Origin: JALRAP01 sp046302815
GTDB lineage: Bacteria; Bacteroidota; Bacteroidia; AKYH767-A; OLB10
Direction: 5' to 3'
Assembly (NCBI GenBank): GCA_046302815.1
Contig: JBKCHO010000108.1
Location: forward strand, 1-24,336
DNA: 24,336 nt
In this document: piece by piece, positions 1 through 7,618 of the stretch
How positions within the stretch are numbered: the stretch's first letter is position 1
Layout of the letters: each line of letters starts with the position of its first letter
Translations under genes and position numbers: made by a program
The notes under the pieces: model-generated
Databases searched by the model: none
What the model was told of the DNA's origin: nothing
The model's input: only the letters and a program-made list of their open reading frames with translations

Positions 1-10
1 AATGTATTTT

Positions 11-33
11 ATATAATTAATAAATAATTATAT
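11..33. repeat. AT-only 9-bp inverted repeat abutting the nnr start codon
   Basis: The arms ATATAATTA (11-19) and TAATTATAT (25-33) are perfect reverse complements separated by five bases, and the right arm touches the ATG at 34. It could be an operator or a weak hairpin over the initiation site. An all-AT palindrome of this size can also arise by chance in an AT-rich leader, so the function is inference. Confidence 0.4.
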
Positions 34-1548
34 ATGTATATTCTTTCTTCAGATCAAATGAACCGAATGGACGCCTATACCATGGCTAATGAACCCATTC
101 TTTCTATCGATTTGATGGAACGAGCAGCGTTGGCTTGCACGCATTGGATAGAAAGAAATCTGTCCAATCAGAACACAATTATTGCCTTTTGTGGACCTGG
201 AAACAACGGTGGCGATGGATTGGCCATTGTTAGAATACTTCTGCAAAAAGGCTGGAATGCTTCTGCAATACTCTTAAAATCAAAAGATTCAATAAGTCCC
301 GATTGTAAAACCAATCTGGATCGACTAGCAAATTCCTTTCCTGACCGTATCAATATCATTACTAAGGCTAATCAACTTCCTCGACTTAACGGTTATCCGA
401 TAATCATTGATGCCATATTTGGGACCGGATTCAAAGGGGTTACACAAGGGCTTGAAGCGGATGCCATAGCGCAAATAAACCAATCAGGCGCAGAGGTTAT
501 TTCTATCGACACACCTTCAGGTTTATGTTCAAATAAAACCTCATTTATTAATGATAATAAAATAGTTATACCTAAAAACACTTTAACTTTTCAGTTTCTA
601 AAACCTGCCTTGATAGTGCCTGAAAACATGCCAAAAACTGGAAAGGTACATGTGCTGGATATTGGACTCATGGAGTCGGGTCTGAATACAGACGACAAGA
701 AAAGCGAATTAGTAGACCTCCTACTTTTGAACAAATTCATAAAAAACAGAGCCTTGGAGGGGCACAAAGGAATGTTTGGCCATGCTGTGCTTATGGCCGG
801 TGGACCAGGCAAAGCTGGAGCCGGATTGTTGTCTGGAAATGCCTGTTTAAGAAGTGGTTGTGGATTACTTTCGATGGTGGTTCCACATGGAGAGAATTCC
901 ATTTTTCAAACAGGACTCCCCATGGCCATGACCATTCAGTACAATGAGCATTCCACACCTTTGTGCATCCCTGACAAGACAACTGCGGTTGCCATAGGTC
1001 CTGGCATTGGAACATCCTCTGATACCCAATCCATAGTATCCAACCTATTGAATATGTGGAGAAAACCGGCAATATTGGATGCCGATGCCATCAATTTGAT
1101 AAGCCAAAACCCAATGTTGAAGGCTTTGGTGCCAGCTGGATCGTTACTTACCCCTCATGTTGGAGAATTTGACCGGCTTGTGGGAGCGTCAAACAACGAT
1201 TTTGATCGCTGGGAAAAGCAAATAAACCTCTCCAAGGAAACAGGATGGTACATCCTCTTAAAGGGAGCATTCTCGAAAATAACTACTCCCGAGGGTCATA
1301 CTTATGTGAACCCCACCGGCAACTCCGGAATGGCCAAGGGGGGATCGGGCGATGTTTTAACGGGACTGTTGGTTGGGTTGAACGCCAGGGGTTACAGTAT
1401 TGAAGAGTCGGCAATATTGGGAGCATACCTCCATGGACTAAGTGGAGACCTTGCCGCTTTGGATTTGGGACAAGAAGCCATGCATGCAGGCGACTTGGTG
1501 GATTACATTCCTAAAGCCTGGAACAGCCTGTTATCAGAATCAGTGTAA
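34..1548 (+). CDS. nnr: Bifunctional NAD(P)H-hydrate epimerase / ADP-dependent NAD(P)H-hydrate dehydratase
   Basis: This cytosolic repair enzyme acts on damaged nicotinamide cofactors. The N-terminal YjeF_N-type domain (about residues 1-215) interconverts the R and S hydrates of NAD(P)H. The C-terminal ribokinase-like carbohydrate-kinase domain (about 225-504) dehydrates S-NAD(P)HX using ADP. Visible motifs are GPGNNGGDG near residue 54 and DAIFGTGF in the epimerase part, then AVAIGPGIG, LTPHVGEF and NPTGNSGMAKGGSGD in the dehydratase part, with D440 as the expected catalytic Asp of the GxGD motif. The 504-residue length fits the fused bacterial form. The ATG at 34 gives the standard family N-terminus (MYILSSDQMNRMD). 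It is followed by the SRP RNA gene and appears to be a single transcription unit at this end, although the upstream region is cut off by the window. Confidence 0.96.
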   Translation: MYILSSDQMNRMDAYTMANEPILSIDLMERAALACTHWIERNLSNQNTIIAFCGPGNNGGDGLAIVRILLQKGWNASAILLKSKDSISPDCKTNLDRLANSFPDRINIITKANQLPRLNGYPIIIDAIFGTGFKGVTQGLEADAIAQINQSGAEVISIDTPSGLCSNKTSFINDNKIVIPKNTLTFQFLKPALIVPENMPKTGKVHVLDIGLMESGLNTDDKKSELVDLLLLNKFIKNRALEGHKGMFGHAVLMAGGPGKAGAGLLSGNACLRSGCGLLSMVVPHGENSIFQTGLPMAMTIQYNEHSTPLCIPDKTTAVAIGPGIGTSSDTQSIVSNLLNMWRKPAILDADAINLISQNPMLKALVPAGSLLTPHVGEFDRLVGASNNDFDRWEKQINLSKETGWYILLKGAFSKITTPEGHTYVNPTGNSGMAKGGSGDVLTGLLVGLNARGYSIEESAILGAYLHGLSGDLAALDLGQEAMHAGDLVDYIPKAWNSLLSESV

Positions 1549-1645
1549 TAACACAAACCCAGGCAGCAATTGCTTTTTCGACAAGTTCAAAAATGCCGTT
1601 TGTATTTAAAAACAAATAAACGCCTTAATTGACTAAAGCTGTTCG

Positions 1646-1653
1646 TACCTTTG
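1646..1653 (+). promoter_or_regulatory. -7 promoter element of the SRP RNA gene
   Basis: TACCTTTG is an exact match to the Bacteroidota -7 element TAnnTTTG. It ends four bases before the first base of the SRP RNA closing stem, which is where transcription should begin. A TTG at 1629-1631 is the only nearby -33-like triplet, but the spacer of 14 is short. Confidence 0.75.
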
Positions 1654-1656
1654 TGT

Positions 1657-1754
1657 TGGGTAAGTCTTATACGACCAGCTCCTGTGAACCTCCCCAGGTC
1701 CGGAAGGAAGCAAGGATAAACGGTTGTAGCGGTGCGATATAAGTAGCTTACCCA
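1657..1754 (+). ncRNA. ffs: Signal recognition particle RNA, small bacterial type (4.5S-like)
   Basis: This is the RNA scaffold of the signal recognition particle, which binds Ffh and targets nascent membrane and secreted proteins to the translocon. The apical domain-IV signature CAGGTCCGGAAGGAAGCA lies at 1695-1712 and contains the Ffh-binding GGAAGCA asymmetric loop and the GGAA tetraloop. The ends close into a hairpin: TGGGTAAG (1657-1664) pairs with CTTACCCA (1747-1754), and CTTATA (1666-1671) pairs with TATAAG (1738-1743). At about 98 nt it is the short form without an Alu domain. A -7 box precedes it directly and a U-rich run follows it. Confidence 0.95.
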
Positions 1755-1764
1755 CTTTTATTTT
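1747..1764 (+). terminator. Probable 3' end and terminator of the SRP RNA
   Basis: The 3' arm of the terminal SRP stem (1747-1754) is followed one base later by TTTTATTTT (1756-1764). The long SRP hairpin plus this U-rich tract could itself act as an intrinsic terminator, and no separate terminator hairpin is visible before the next gene. Confidence 0.4.
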
Positions 1765-1808
1765 AAGCTGGTAAACTCCCATCCTTTTCCCAAACCCAAC
1801 TTCCTACT

Positions 1809-2288
1809 CTATCTCAATATAACAGGCTCTAAGTCCTGCGTATTCAGCCAACCGCTGGTTGTCTTGCCAGAATATTCGCTGTAAAAATCCACAAACACAT
1901 AATGCCTTTGGATTTTTGAGACCATAACCCTATCTCCTTCAACCAAATAGGATTTCTTTACAGAATTTTCTTCGGGCCTACTATGAAAGAAGCATTTGGA
2001 ACTAACTACTACTGCCTCTGAGAATAGCGAGAACCGACTGGCATGTTGAGCCAACCTCAAAACATCATCTTTCCTTTTGCGCTCCTCCTCCAACTGCAAC
2101 TGCCTGCTAAACTCTGCCTTTTCCTCTTCCAAAGCCTTCTTTTCGGCTTCAATGCGTTGCCTTTCAGCAACTACAGCGGAATCAACAGCGGCCTCTTCAC
2201 CTTGTCCACCGCCCTTGTTCATTGAATCACACGCTGTCCAGAACAAACTTCCAGAAATTAAAATGGTGACTACAGTTCTAAAATTCAT
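1809..2288 (-). CDS. Putative lipoprotein with coiled coil and SH3-like C-terminus
   Basis: I do not recognise a named gene. The protein is about 159 residues. It starts with MNFRTVVTILISGSLFWTAC, a signal peptide ending in a lipobox-like FWTAC, though Trp at -3 is atypical. A short Gly-rich linker follows, then a charged helical stretch rich in Glu, Lys and Arg (about residues 35-80), probably a coiled coil. The C-terminus, from YLVEGDRVMV to SGWLNTQDLEPV, resembles bacterial SH3 domains, which often bind peptidoglycan or other envelope partners. I chose the ATG at 2288 because an in-frame extension to 2375 adds 29 residues before the signal peptide and lies across the promoter. An envelope role is inferred from the signal peptide and SH3-like end. 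Confidence 0.75.
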   Translation of the reverse strand: MNFRTVVTILISGSLFWTACDSMNKGGGQGEEAAVDSAVVAERQRIEAEKKALEEEKAEFSRQLQLEEERKRKDDVLRLAQHASRFSLFSEAVVVSSKCFFHSRPEENSVKKSYLVEGDRVMVSKIQRHYVFVDFYSEYSGKTTSGWLNTQDLEPVILR

Positions 2289-2310
2289 AACATCTTGGTT
2301 TTTTTCATTG

Positions 2311-2341
2311 TAAATATAAAAATGAATGCGATTTTGCCCAA
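2311..2341 (-). promoter_or_regulatory. Promoter of the SH3-like lipoprotein gene
   Basis: Read on the minus strand, TTG (2341-2339) is followed after 20 bases by TATATTTA (2318-2311). This is one base from the TTG-N17-23-TAnnTTTG pattern of Bacteroidota promoters. It leaves a leader of about 20 A-rich bases before the ATG at 2288. Confidence 0.5.
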
Positions 2342-2377
2342 GAAAATGAACGATGGGCATGAATGAACCCATCACCC

Positions 2378-2385
2378 TACCTTTA
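2378..2385 (+). promoter_or_regulatory. -7-like element upstream of the GT4 gene
   Basis: TACCTTTA differs from TAnnTTTG only in the last base. Initiation three to five bases downstream would place the start codon at TTG 2405 and exclude the in-frame ATG at 2363. No good -33 triplet is seen at the normal spacing. Confidence 0.35.
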
Positions 2386-2404
2386 CATCCGAAAAAAGCG
2401 AGTT

Positions 2405-3535
2405 TTGAAAATCATCATCCTTGGACCAGCCTACCCACTTAGAGGTGGAATAGCCAATTTCAACGAGGCATTGTGCTTGGAATTGGTCAAGCAAGGCCAT
2501 GATTGCTCTCTGGTGTCTTTCACCCTCCAATACCCTGGGTTTTTGTTTCCTGGCACCACCCAGTTGGCAAAAGAAGATGACGCGCCCGAAGGGATTCAAA
2601 TCACGCCCCTACTCAATTCGGTAAACCCGATAACATGGATAAAAACAGCTCGATATATTCGTAAGCAAAATCCAGACTTGGTGGTTGTTCGCTTTTGGCT
2701 GCCATTTATGGGTCCATGTCTGGGCTCGGTTGTTCGCCTGCTGAGGAAAGGTTCCAAAGCACAGATTGTTGCCATTACGGATAATGTGATACCACATGAG
2801 AAAAGGGCTTTCGACAAATCCTTTACAAAGTGGTTTGTTAAACGGTGCGATGCCTTTTTAACGATGTCGAAGAGCGTGGCTAAAGATTTGCAGCAGTTTG
2901 GGGTTACTGGTGAAATCAGAACTGAGCCACATCCAGTCTACGACATCTTCGGTTCTCCCATCGGTCGTTTGGATGCTAGACAATCTTTAGGATTGGATTC
3001 CGAATTGAAGCTTGTATTGTTCTTCGGATTCATCCGGCACTACAAAGGCCTTGACTTACTGATAAAGGCTATGGCACATCCAAAGCTTCGAATGCTTGGA
3101 GTCAAACTAATGGTGGCAGGTGAATATTATGAGGATCCAAAGCCTTACAAGGAGTTGATTCAAAATCTGGGTCTGTCGGATGTAATTATTCTTCACGACC
3201 ATTATATCCCAAAAGAGCGCGTAAGGGATTATTTCTGTGCCGCTGATATCATTGCCCAGCCCTATCGTAGTGCCACTCAAAGTGGAGTCACCCAGATCGC
3301 TTATCACTTCAAGAGGGCTATGTTGGTTACGAATGTGGGAGGACTTCCTGAGATCGTTCCAAACCATCAAGCCGGTTATGTAACACAACCGGATTCGGAA
3401 CCTATTGCGGAGGCACTCGTAGCTTTTTTCGAACAAAATCGACAAGCCGAGATGGAAGATTTCGTGTCGAAACATGCTTCCAGGTTTACTTGGGAATCAT
3501 TCGCCAAAGCACTTTTGGAGTTGGCCAAAAAGTGA
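2405..3535 (+). CDS. Glycosyltransferase family 4 (GT-B fold)
   Basis: This is a nucleotide-sugar-dependent glycosyltransferase, cytosolic or at the inner membrane face, probably building a surface polysaccharide or glycolipid; donor and acceptor cannot be read from the sequence. The N-terminal Rossmann half begins KIIILGPAYPLRGGIANFNE, the glycine-rich acceptor-side loop typical of the family. The C-terminal half carries FFGFIRHYKGLDLLIKA and PYRSATQSGVTQIAYHF followed by VTNVGGLPEIV, the donor-binding region of GT4 enzymes. I prefer the TTG at 2405, because relatives start with M-K-I-I/L-I-L-G-P-A-Y-P and a -7-like box lies at 2378-2385. An in-frame ATG at 2363 would add 14 residues with no family resemblance. 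There are no membrane segments. It is transcribed away from the lipoprotein gene and has no obvious operon partner downstream. Confidence 0.88.
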   Translation: MKIIILGPAYPLRGGIANFNEALCLELVKQGHDCSLVSFTLQYPGFLFPGTTQLAKEDDAPEGIQITPLLNSVNPITWIKTARYIRKQNPDLVVVRFWLPFMGPCLGSVVRLLRKGSKAQIVAITDNVIPHEKRAFDKSFTKWFVKRCDAFLTMSKSVAKDLQQFGVTGEIRTEPHPVYDIFGSPIGRLDARQSLGLDSELKLVLFFGFIRHYKGLDLLIKAMAHPKLRMLGVKLMVAGEYYEDPKPYKELIQNLGLSDVIILHDHYIPKERVRDYFCAADIIAQPYRSATQSGVTQIAYHFKRAMLVTNVGGLPEIVPNHQAGYVTQPDSEPIAEALVAFFEQNRQAEMEDFVSKHASRFTWESFAKALLELAKK

Positions 3536-3616
3536 TTGCATATTAATCGGATTGGAAGCTTTATTCACCAGGCCAATTCCAATGTTTCCTATTTTTAGGG
3601 TCCAACTTTAAACCCT

Positions 3617-4906
3617 ATGAACCACAGGTACACATTCATGACCTTGCTGCTTGCATTGGTCGCCAACCTTTGTTTTGCTCAAGCACCAAAATGCCATACT
3701 GATGAAGCGAATCAAATTCTTTTGAATCGCGACCCCTCATTGCGAAACCAATACATGGTGCATGAACAAACCGTAAGGGAATGGATTCGCAACAATCGTT
3801 CAAATGCCAATCGAACAACCGGAAGCGTTGTAACCATTCCTGTGGTTTTTCACATCGTATATAAAAACAACACCCAAAACATAGCCGACTCCAATATCAC
3901 TAGGCAGGTCGATATACTGAATGAATCTTATCGACTTCAGAATTCCAATTTTTCACAGACACGACCCATTTTCGATACCATTGCGGCCGATGTAGAAGTT
4001 GAATTTTGTCTGGCCTCGGTGGATCCATCAGGAAATCCCACAACTGGCATCACTAGAACACAGGCACCTTCCGGCTCCTTTTTTGATCCATTGTTAGGCT
4101 TCGACAATGTGAAAAGAGCTGCAAATGGCGGTAAGGATCCTTGGCCTACCGACCAGTACTTGAACATTTGGATTTGCGATATGAGCTTCTTCGGAATCAC
4201 TGCAGTATTGGGTTACGCACAGTTTCCTGGTGGGGATCCATTGACTGATGGAGTTGTTATACAATACCAGTTCACTGGCTTTATGCCTAATAATACCACC
4301 AGTGACCTGGGAAAAACAGCCGTGCACGAGGTAGGGCATTGGCTTGGACTTCGTCATATTTGGGGCGATGGACAAGGCTCATCTACCCTATGCGATTCCA
4401 CGGACTATGTTGATGACACACCCAACGCAGATACGGCAAGTCAGCAAACCTGCCTCATCAAAAACTCTTGCAGCAACGAATCCGCATATTGGACCTCCAT
4501 TGGAATAGATCCTCCCGATATGATGGAAAATTACATGGACTATTCTTACGATGCTTGCATGACCATGTTTACCCTAGGACAAAAAGACCGAATGCTAGGC
4601 TTCCTTAACACGCTCAGGGCATCCTTACTGAACTCTCCAGGATGTGGAAATACGGCAATTCCATCATTGGAGTCCTCAGCACCTGTAGTGTATCCTAATC
4701 CTACTTCCCACTCTATCGGGATAGATCGTTTGAATTCAACTCCCATCAAAATAGAGATCTTTGATTTGAGCGGTAAAATCTATGCGGCTATGGATGCAAA
4801 AGGTGTAGAAACAATACCTGTTGAGCACTTGACTTCTGGTAATTATATACTTCGCGTGATTTTCGAAAACGGAGTTTCTAAATCCATCCGCTTTGTAAAG
4901 AAGTAA
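3617..4906 (+). CDS. Secreted M43-family (pappalysin-like) zinc metalloprotease with T9SS type A sorting domain
   Basis: This is an exported endopeptidase. A signal peptide covers about residues 1-21 (ends CFAQA). The catalytic domain holds HEVGHWLGLRH, a complete HExxHxxGxxH zinc motif (H237, E238, H241, H247). Downstream, NYMDYSYDACMTMFTLGQ carries the Met-turn (M307) and the Cys pattern usual in M43 enzymes. The last roughly 75 residues start at VVYPNPTS and end in GNYILRVIFENGVSKSIRFVKK. This is the type IX secretion sorting domain, so the protein should cross the outer membrane and then be cleaved and either released or attached to the surface. A short pro-region lies between the signal peptide and the catalytic domain. 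TATTTTTA at 3590-3597 is a weak -7 candidate. It converges with the NOS gene, leaving three bases between stop codons. Confidence 0.93.
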   Translation: MNHRYTFMTLLLALVANLCFAQAPKCHTDEANQILLNRDPSLRNQYMVHEQTVREWIRNNRSNANRTTGSVVTIPVVFHIVYKNNTQNIADSNITRQVDILNESYRLQNSNFSQTRPIFDTIAADVEVEFCLASVDPSGNPTTGITRTQAPSGSFFDPLLGFDNVKRAANGGKDPWPTDQYLNIWICDMSFFGITAVLGYAQFPGGDPLTDGVVIQYQFTGFMPNNTTSDLGKTAVHEVGHWLGLRHIWGDGQGSSTLCDSTDYVDDTPNADTASQQTCLIKNSCSNESAYWTSIGIDPPDMMENYMDYSYDACMTMFTLGQKDRMLGFLNTLRASLLNSPGCGNTAIPSLESSAPVVYPNPTSHSIGIDRLNSTPIKIEIFDLSGKIYAAMDAKGVETIPVEHLTSGNYILRVIFENGVSKSIRFVKK

Positions 4907-4909
4907 CCA

Positions 4910-6034
4910 CTACTTGAGTGACCCGAAATGAAATGGGCACTTTCCTTTGGTTGGCTTTGGAGTGAACCCTGCCGGACGATTTTTGTAAAAGAAATTTGGG
5001 CCCTTCACCTGATTGTCCAATTCTTGATGGAATATGGGAGAAACCGATGAAGACATAGGTGGCACTACCCAGTTCCAGTCGGCCTTGACTTCGCGACCAT
5101 GTTGATTTTCCAGTCGCATGAATTGCATAAATTGATCGGAAGCATCGTGATGGTTTTCCATAGCTACCCCGGCACTTCTGAAAGAATGTATCACCGCTCT
5201 ATTGAGCTCTACCAAGGAACGATCCTTCCACATGGAATCGTTGGTGCTTAAATCCAGTCCCAGTTTTTGAGCTATCACCGGTAGCATGTTGTATCGAGTT
5301 GTATCCCCAAAATTGCGACTACCTATTTCGGTGCCCATGTACCAACCATTGAAAGGAGCAACTGAATACACTACGCCACCGATCTCCAATATCATGTCAG
5401 AGATAGCAGGGACGGCATACCATTGTAATCCAAGCTGCTCAAACCATCTGTATTCGGGGTGTTTTATTTGGATAATCATCCCTGGTTGCAAATCAGGTTG
5501 CTTCATAAAAATCTTGTTATCGGCTTGACGAACCACCCAAGGCAATACATCAAACTGCGTCTTCTTACTGCGCCAACCTTGGTCAATACAATAGTTGGTA
5601 AACTCCAGTTCAGCAGGATCACCCTTACCACCCTCATAGCCCGCAAAACGGATCAACTGATGATTCAGGATTTCAAATTTGGGATTCGGATTAAAAACGG
5701 TGATAGTAGAAAAAATATCGCCCTTGTTAAATGCCAAATCGATGTGGTTTTGCAATGCATCGAACACATGAGACGGCTCGTATATATCACGAGCGTCGAC
5801 TACCTTGAGCGATTTCCAATAGAGCCTTCCGATGCAACGATTGGAATTGCGCCAAGCCATACGACAGCCATGCGACAATTCTTGGATGGTATGCTCGTAG
5901 GTTCCTGTGTTGCGAATGGAGTCTTCCACATTGGCTAATCGGGAGGCTAGTTCATTAACCATACCCAACTCCTCGTAACATTCTTCGAGAAACATTTTGG
6001 CCCTGTTCAAGGCTATGTCAACAGGAAAGTGCAA
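4910..6034 (-). CDS. nos: Nitric oxide synthase, oxygenase domain only (bacterial NOS)
   Basis: This haem-thiolate enzyme oxidises L-arginine to citrulline and NO with a pterin or folate cofactor. Like other bacterial NOS it has no fused reductase and must borrow electrons. Motifs visible: GTYEHT; AWRNSNRCIGRLYW with C67 as the axial haem ligand; APFNGWYMGTEIG with E236 for arginine binding; NHHDASDQFM (294-303); and ADWNWVVPPMSSS (318-330), the pterin-side and dimer region. Length is 374 residues, close to the usual bacterial size plus a short tail (about 355-374) ending KGKCPFHFGSLK. The start is a TTG at 6034: it restores the family N-terminal helix (ALNRAKMFLEECYEEL), puts the haem Cys at the expected position, and an in-frame stop lies just upstream at 6047-6049. 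The ATG at codon 14 would cut into that helix. It follows the GT2 gene by 70 bases on the same strand. No pterin-synthesis or reductase gene lies nearby. Confidence 0.95.
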   Translation of the reverse strand: MHFPVDIALNRAKMFLEECYEELGMVNELASRLANVEDSIRNTGTYEHTIQELSHGCRMAWRNSNRCIGRLYWKSLKVVDARDIYEPSHVFDALQNHIDLAFNKGDIFSTITVFNPNPKFEILNHQLIRFAGYEGGKGDPAELEFTNYCIDQGWRSKKTQFDVLPWVVRQADNKIFMKQPDLQPGMIIQIKHPEYRWFEQLGLQWYAVPAISDMILEIGGVVYSVAPFNGWYMGTEIGSRNFGDTTRYNMLPVIAQKLGLDLSTNDSMWKDRSLVELNRAVIHSFRSAGVAMENHHDASDQFMQFMRLENQHGREVKADWNWVVPPMSSSVSPIFHQELDNQVKGPNFFYKNRPAGFTPKPTKGKCPFHFGSLK

Positions 6035-6044
6035 GGGTGAAATC

Positions 6045-6077
6045 GGTTAGTTACAACTAAATGTCTAACCCAAGATA
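6045..6077 (-). promoter_or_regulatory. Putative NOS promoter and overlapping inverted repeats
   Basis: On the minus strand TATCTTGG (6077-6070) resembles the -7 element with one mismatch. Immediately downstream sit two inverted repeats that share bases. TTAGTT (6047-6052) and AACTAA (6055-6060) are separated by two bases. GGTTAG (6045-6050) and CTAACC (6065-6070) are separated by 14. They would cover the start of transcription and the leader before the TTG at 6034. They could be an operator or mutually exclusive RNA hairpins; neither is shown. Confidence 0.35.
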
Positions 6078-6104
6078 CCACATACATGTTAATGTAATGT
6101 GAAA

Positions 6105-7061
6105 TCAGCCAAAGTTGGTTGTTTCTGAAACTTGGTAGTTGTTTCTGTCGGGTGCGTTTCTAGCAATCAATTCACCCAAGAATCCAGCCAAAAACAATTG
6201 AGTGCCAAGTATCATAGCTAACATGCCGAAAAAGAACAAGGGGCGGTCAGTCATGTTATACACTTGAAAAACAAATTTGTCGACAGCCAGTTTAATGGCT
6301 ATTCCCAGTCCAACCAAGAAGCTCAGCGTTCCTAATAGACCGAAAAAGTGCATTGGGCGCTTTCCAAAACGAGAGACGAAGGTGATACTTAGAAGATCCA
6401 AGAATCCGTTCACGAAACGCTCCAAACCGAATTTCGTAGTTCCATATTTACGAGGGCTATGCTGGACTACCTTTTCAGCGATTCGGGTAAAACCAGCCCA
6501 TTTTGCAATAACAGGTATGTAGCGATGCATCTCTCCATACACCTCGATGTTTTTTACAACTTCATAACGATAAGCCTTCAAGCCACAATTGAAATCATGC
6601 AAATTGTGGATACCACTCATTTTTCGAGTTGCCCAATTAAACAAACGGGTGGGAATGGTTTTGGTAAGGGGATCAAATCTTTTACGCTTCCAACCACTGA
6701 CTAGATCAGAGCCTTCCTGAATCATGGAAACCAATCCGGGAATCTCATCGGGACTGTCTTGTAAATCTGCGTCCATGGTAATAACAACCTGTCCAGAAGC
6801 CATGTTGAATCCTGCGTTTAGGGCCGCCGACTTACCATAATTCCTGCGAAAGCGAATGCCCTTGATTCTACTTTCAGAGGCAGTAAGCTCACGAATCACT
6901 TGCCATGACTTATCCTTGCTCCCATCATCTACCAAAATAATCTCGAAAGAGTAATTATTGGCCTCACAAACTTTGATGATCCAAGAGGTCAACTCTCTAA
7001 GGGAATCCTCCTCATTGAACAAGGGAATCACCAAAGTGAGATCCAGGGTGGGCTTATTCAT
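6105..7061 (-). CDS. Membrane-anchored glycosyltransferase family 2 (DPM1/GtrB-like)
   Basis: This is a GT-A fold transferase that probably moves a sugar from a nucleotide donor onto polyprenyl phosphate at the inner membrane, as DPM1 and GtrB do; the sugar is unknown. The soluble domain (about 1-230) has VIPLFNEED, the nucleotide-binding LVDDGSKD (D45, D46) and the metal-binding MDADLQD (D97, D99), followed by DFNCGLKAYR and HRYIPVIAKWAGF, both typical of this subfamily. Two C-terminal membrane helices follow (about 235-260 and 272-298). The length of 318 is normal. Its start codon lies inside the end of the DUF4199 gene with an 8-base overlap, which suggests translational coupling. Confidence 0.93.
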   Translation of the reverse strand: MNKPTLDLTLVIPLFNEEDSLRELTSWIIKVCEANNYSFEIILVDDGSKDKSWQVIRELTASESRIKGIRFRRNYGKSAALNAGFNMASGQVVITMDADLQDSPDEIPGLVSMIQEGSDLVSGWKRKRFDPLTKTIPTRLFNWATRKMSGIHNLHDFNCGLKAYRYEVVKNIEVYGEMHRYIPVIAKWAGFTRIAEKVVQHSPRKYGTTKFGLERFVNGFLDLLSITFVSRFGKRPMHFFGLLGTLSFLVGLGIAIKLAVDKFVFQVYNMTDRPLFFFGMLAMILGTQLFLAGFLGELIARNAPDRNNYQVSETTNFG

Positions 7062-7587
7062 GGCTAATAGGCTGTACGGGAGGTTTTTTCTTAAGAATCA
7101 AAGCGAGGATCAAAGATATGAATATACCCCAAAAAAACTTGGAAGAGGCATCGTTAAACGCCAGTTCGCCAAGTGTGAGTTTTTCATATCCATCCAAAAG
7201 CGTATCCCTTTGACTTTCGTTTAGAATGCCATCCAACATCTCTACGCTGCGAAGCATCTCGTTAATGGCGTGGCTCAGCATATCCGTGAAAACGAGAGCT
7301 CCTAGTAAATAAACAACGAGCCCGTACAGTAGAAAAGCAAAAAAAGACAAAGCTACACCAGTGAAAAACGCATGCTTGAAGGTTATAAAACCCTCACCTT
7401 CATTTTCCCTGATCGATTTAATACACCTCATGGTGAATGCAATGGTCAATACAACACCGAAAAACATGGCAGGGTCGTATAAGGTACCTCCAAAATAGAT
7501 TACGGCAATGGTCATTATCGAATGGCCAACGCCACAGAAAAAACCAAATCGTAATGCAATGGGAGCAATAACTTGCCTGTTCAACAT
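7054..7587 (-). CDS. DUF4199-family inner-membrane protein
   Basis: This 177-residue protein of unknown function belongs to a family largely confined to Bacteroidota and often found next to a DPM1-like glycosyltransferase, as here. Four hydrophobic helices can be seen: two near the N-terminus (about residues 8-50), one around 75-105 and one near the C-terminus before a basic tail (LKKKPPVQ). A soluble loop (about 105-150) contains the Glu/Asp-rich segment LNESQRDTLLDGYEKL. I chose the ATG at 7587; the longer frame to 7650 overlaps the upstream AI-2E gene and adds residues unlike the family. The eight-base overlap with the GT2 gene implies co-expression and perhaps a shared membrane complex. 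Confidence 0.82.
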   Translation of the reverse strand: MLNRQVIAPIALRFGFFCGVGHSIMTIAVIYFGGTLYDPAMFFGVVLTIAFTMRCIKSIRENEGEGFITFKHAFFTGVALSFFAFLLYGLVVYLLGALVFTDMLSHAINEMLRSVEMLDGILNESQRDTLLDGYEKLTLGELAFNDASSKFFWGIFISLILALILKKKPPVQPISHE

Positions 7588-7618
7588 GGCGCAAAGATAA
7601 GTGAAATGAAAAATCGGT

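Noticed and set aside
1549..1656. Terminator or small gene between nnr and the SRP RNA
   Set aside because: Only a short AGCAATTGCT palindrome followed by T residues is visible, too small for a convincing hairpin, and no supported open frame exists.
5459..5938. Plus-strand open frame of 159 codons inside the NOS gene
   Set aside because: It is fully antisense to a clearly conserved NOS coding region and shows no recognisable domain.
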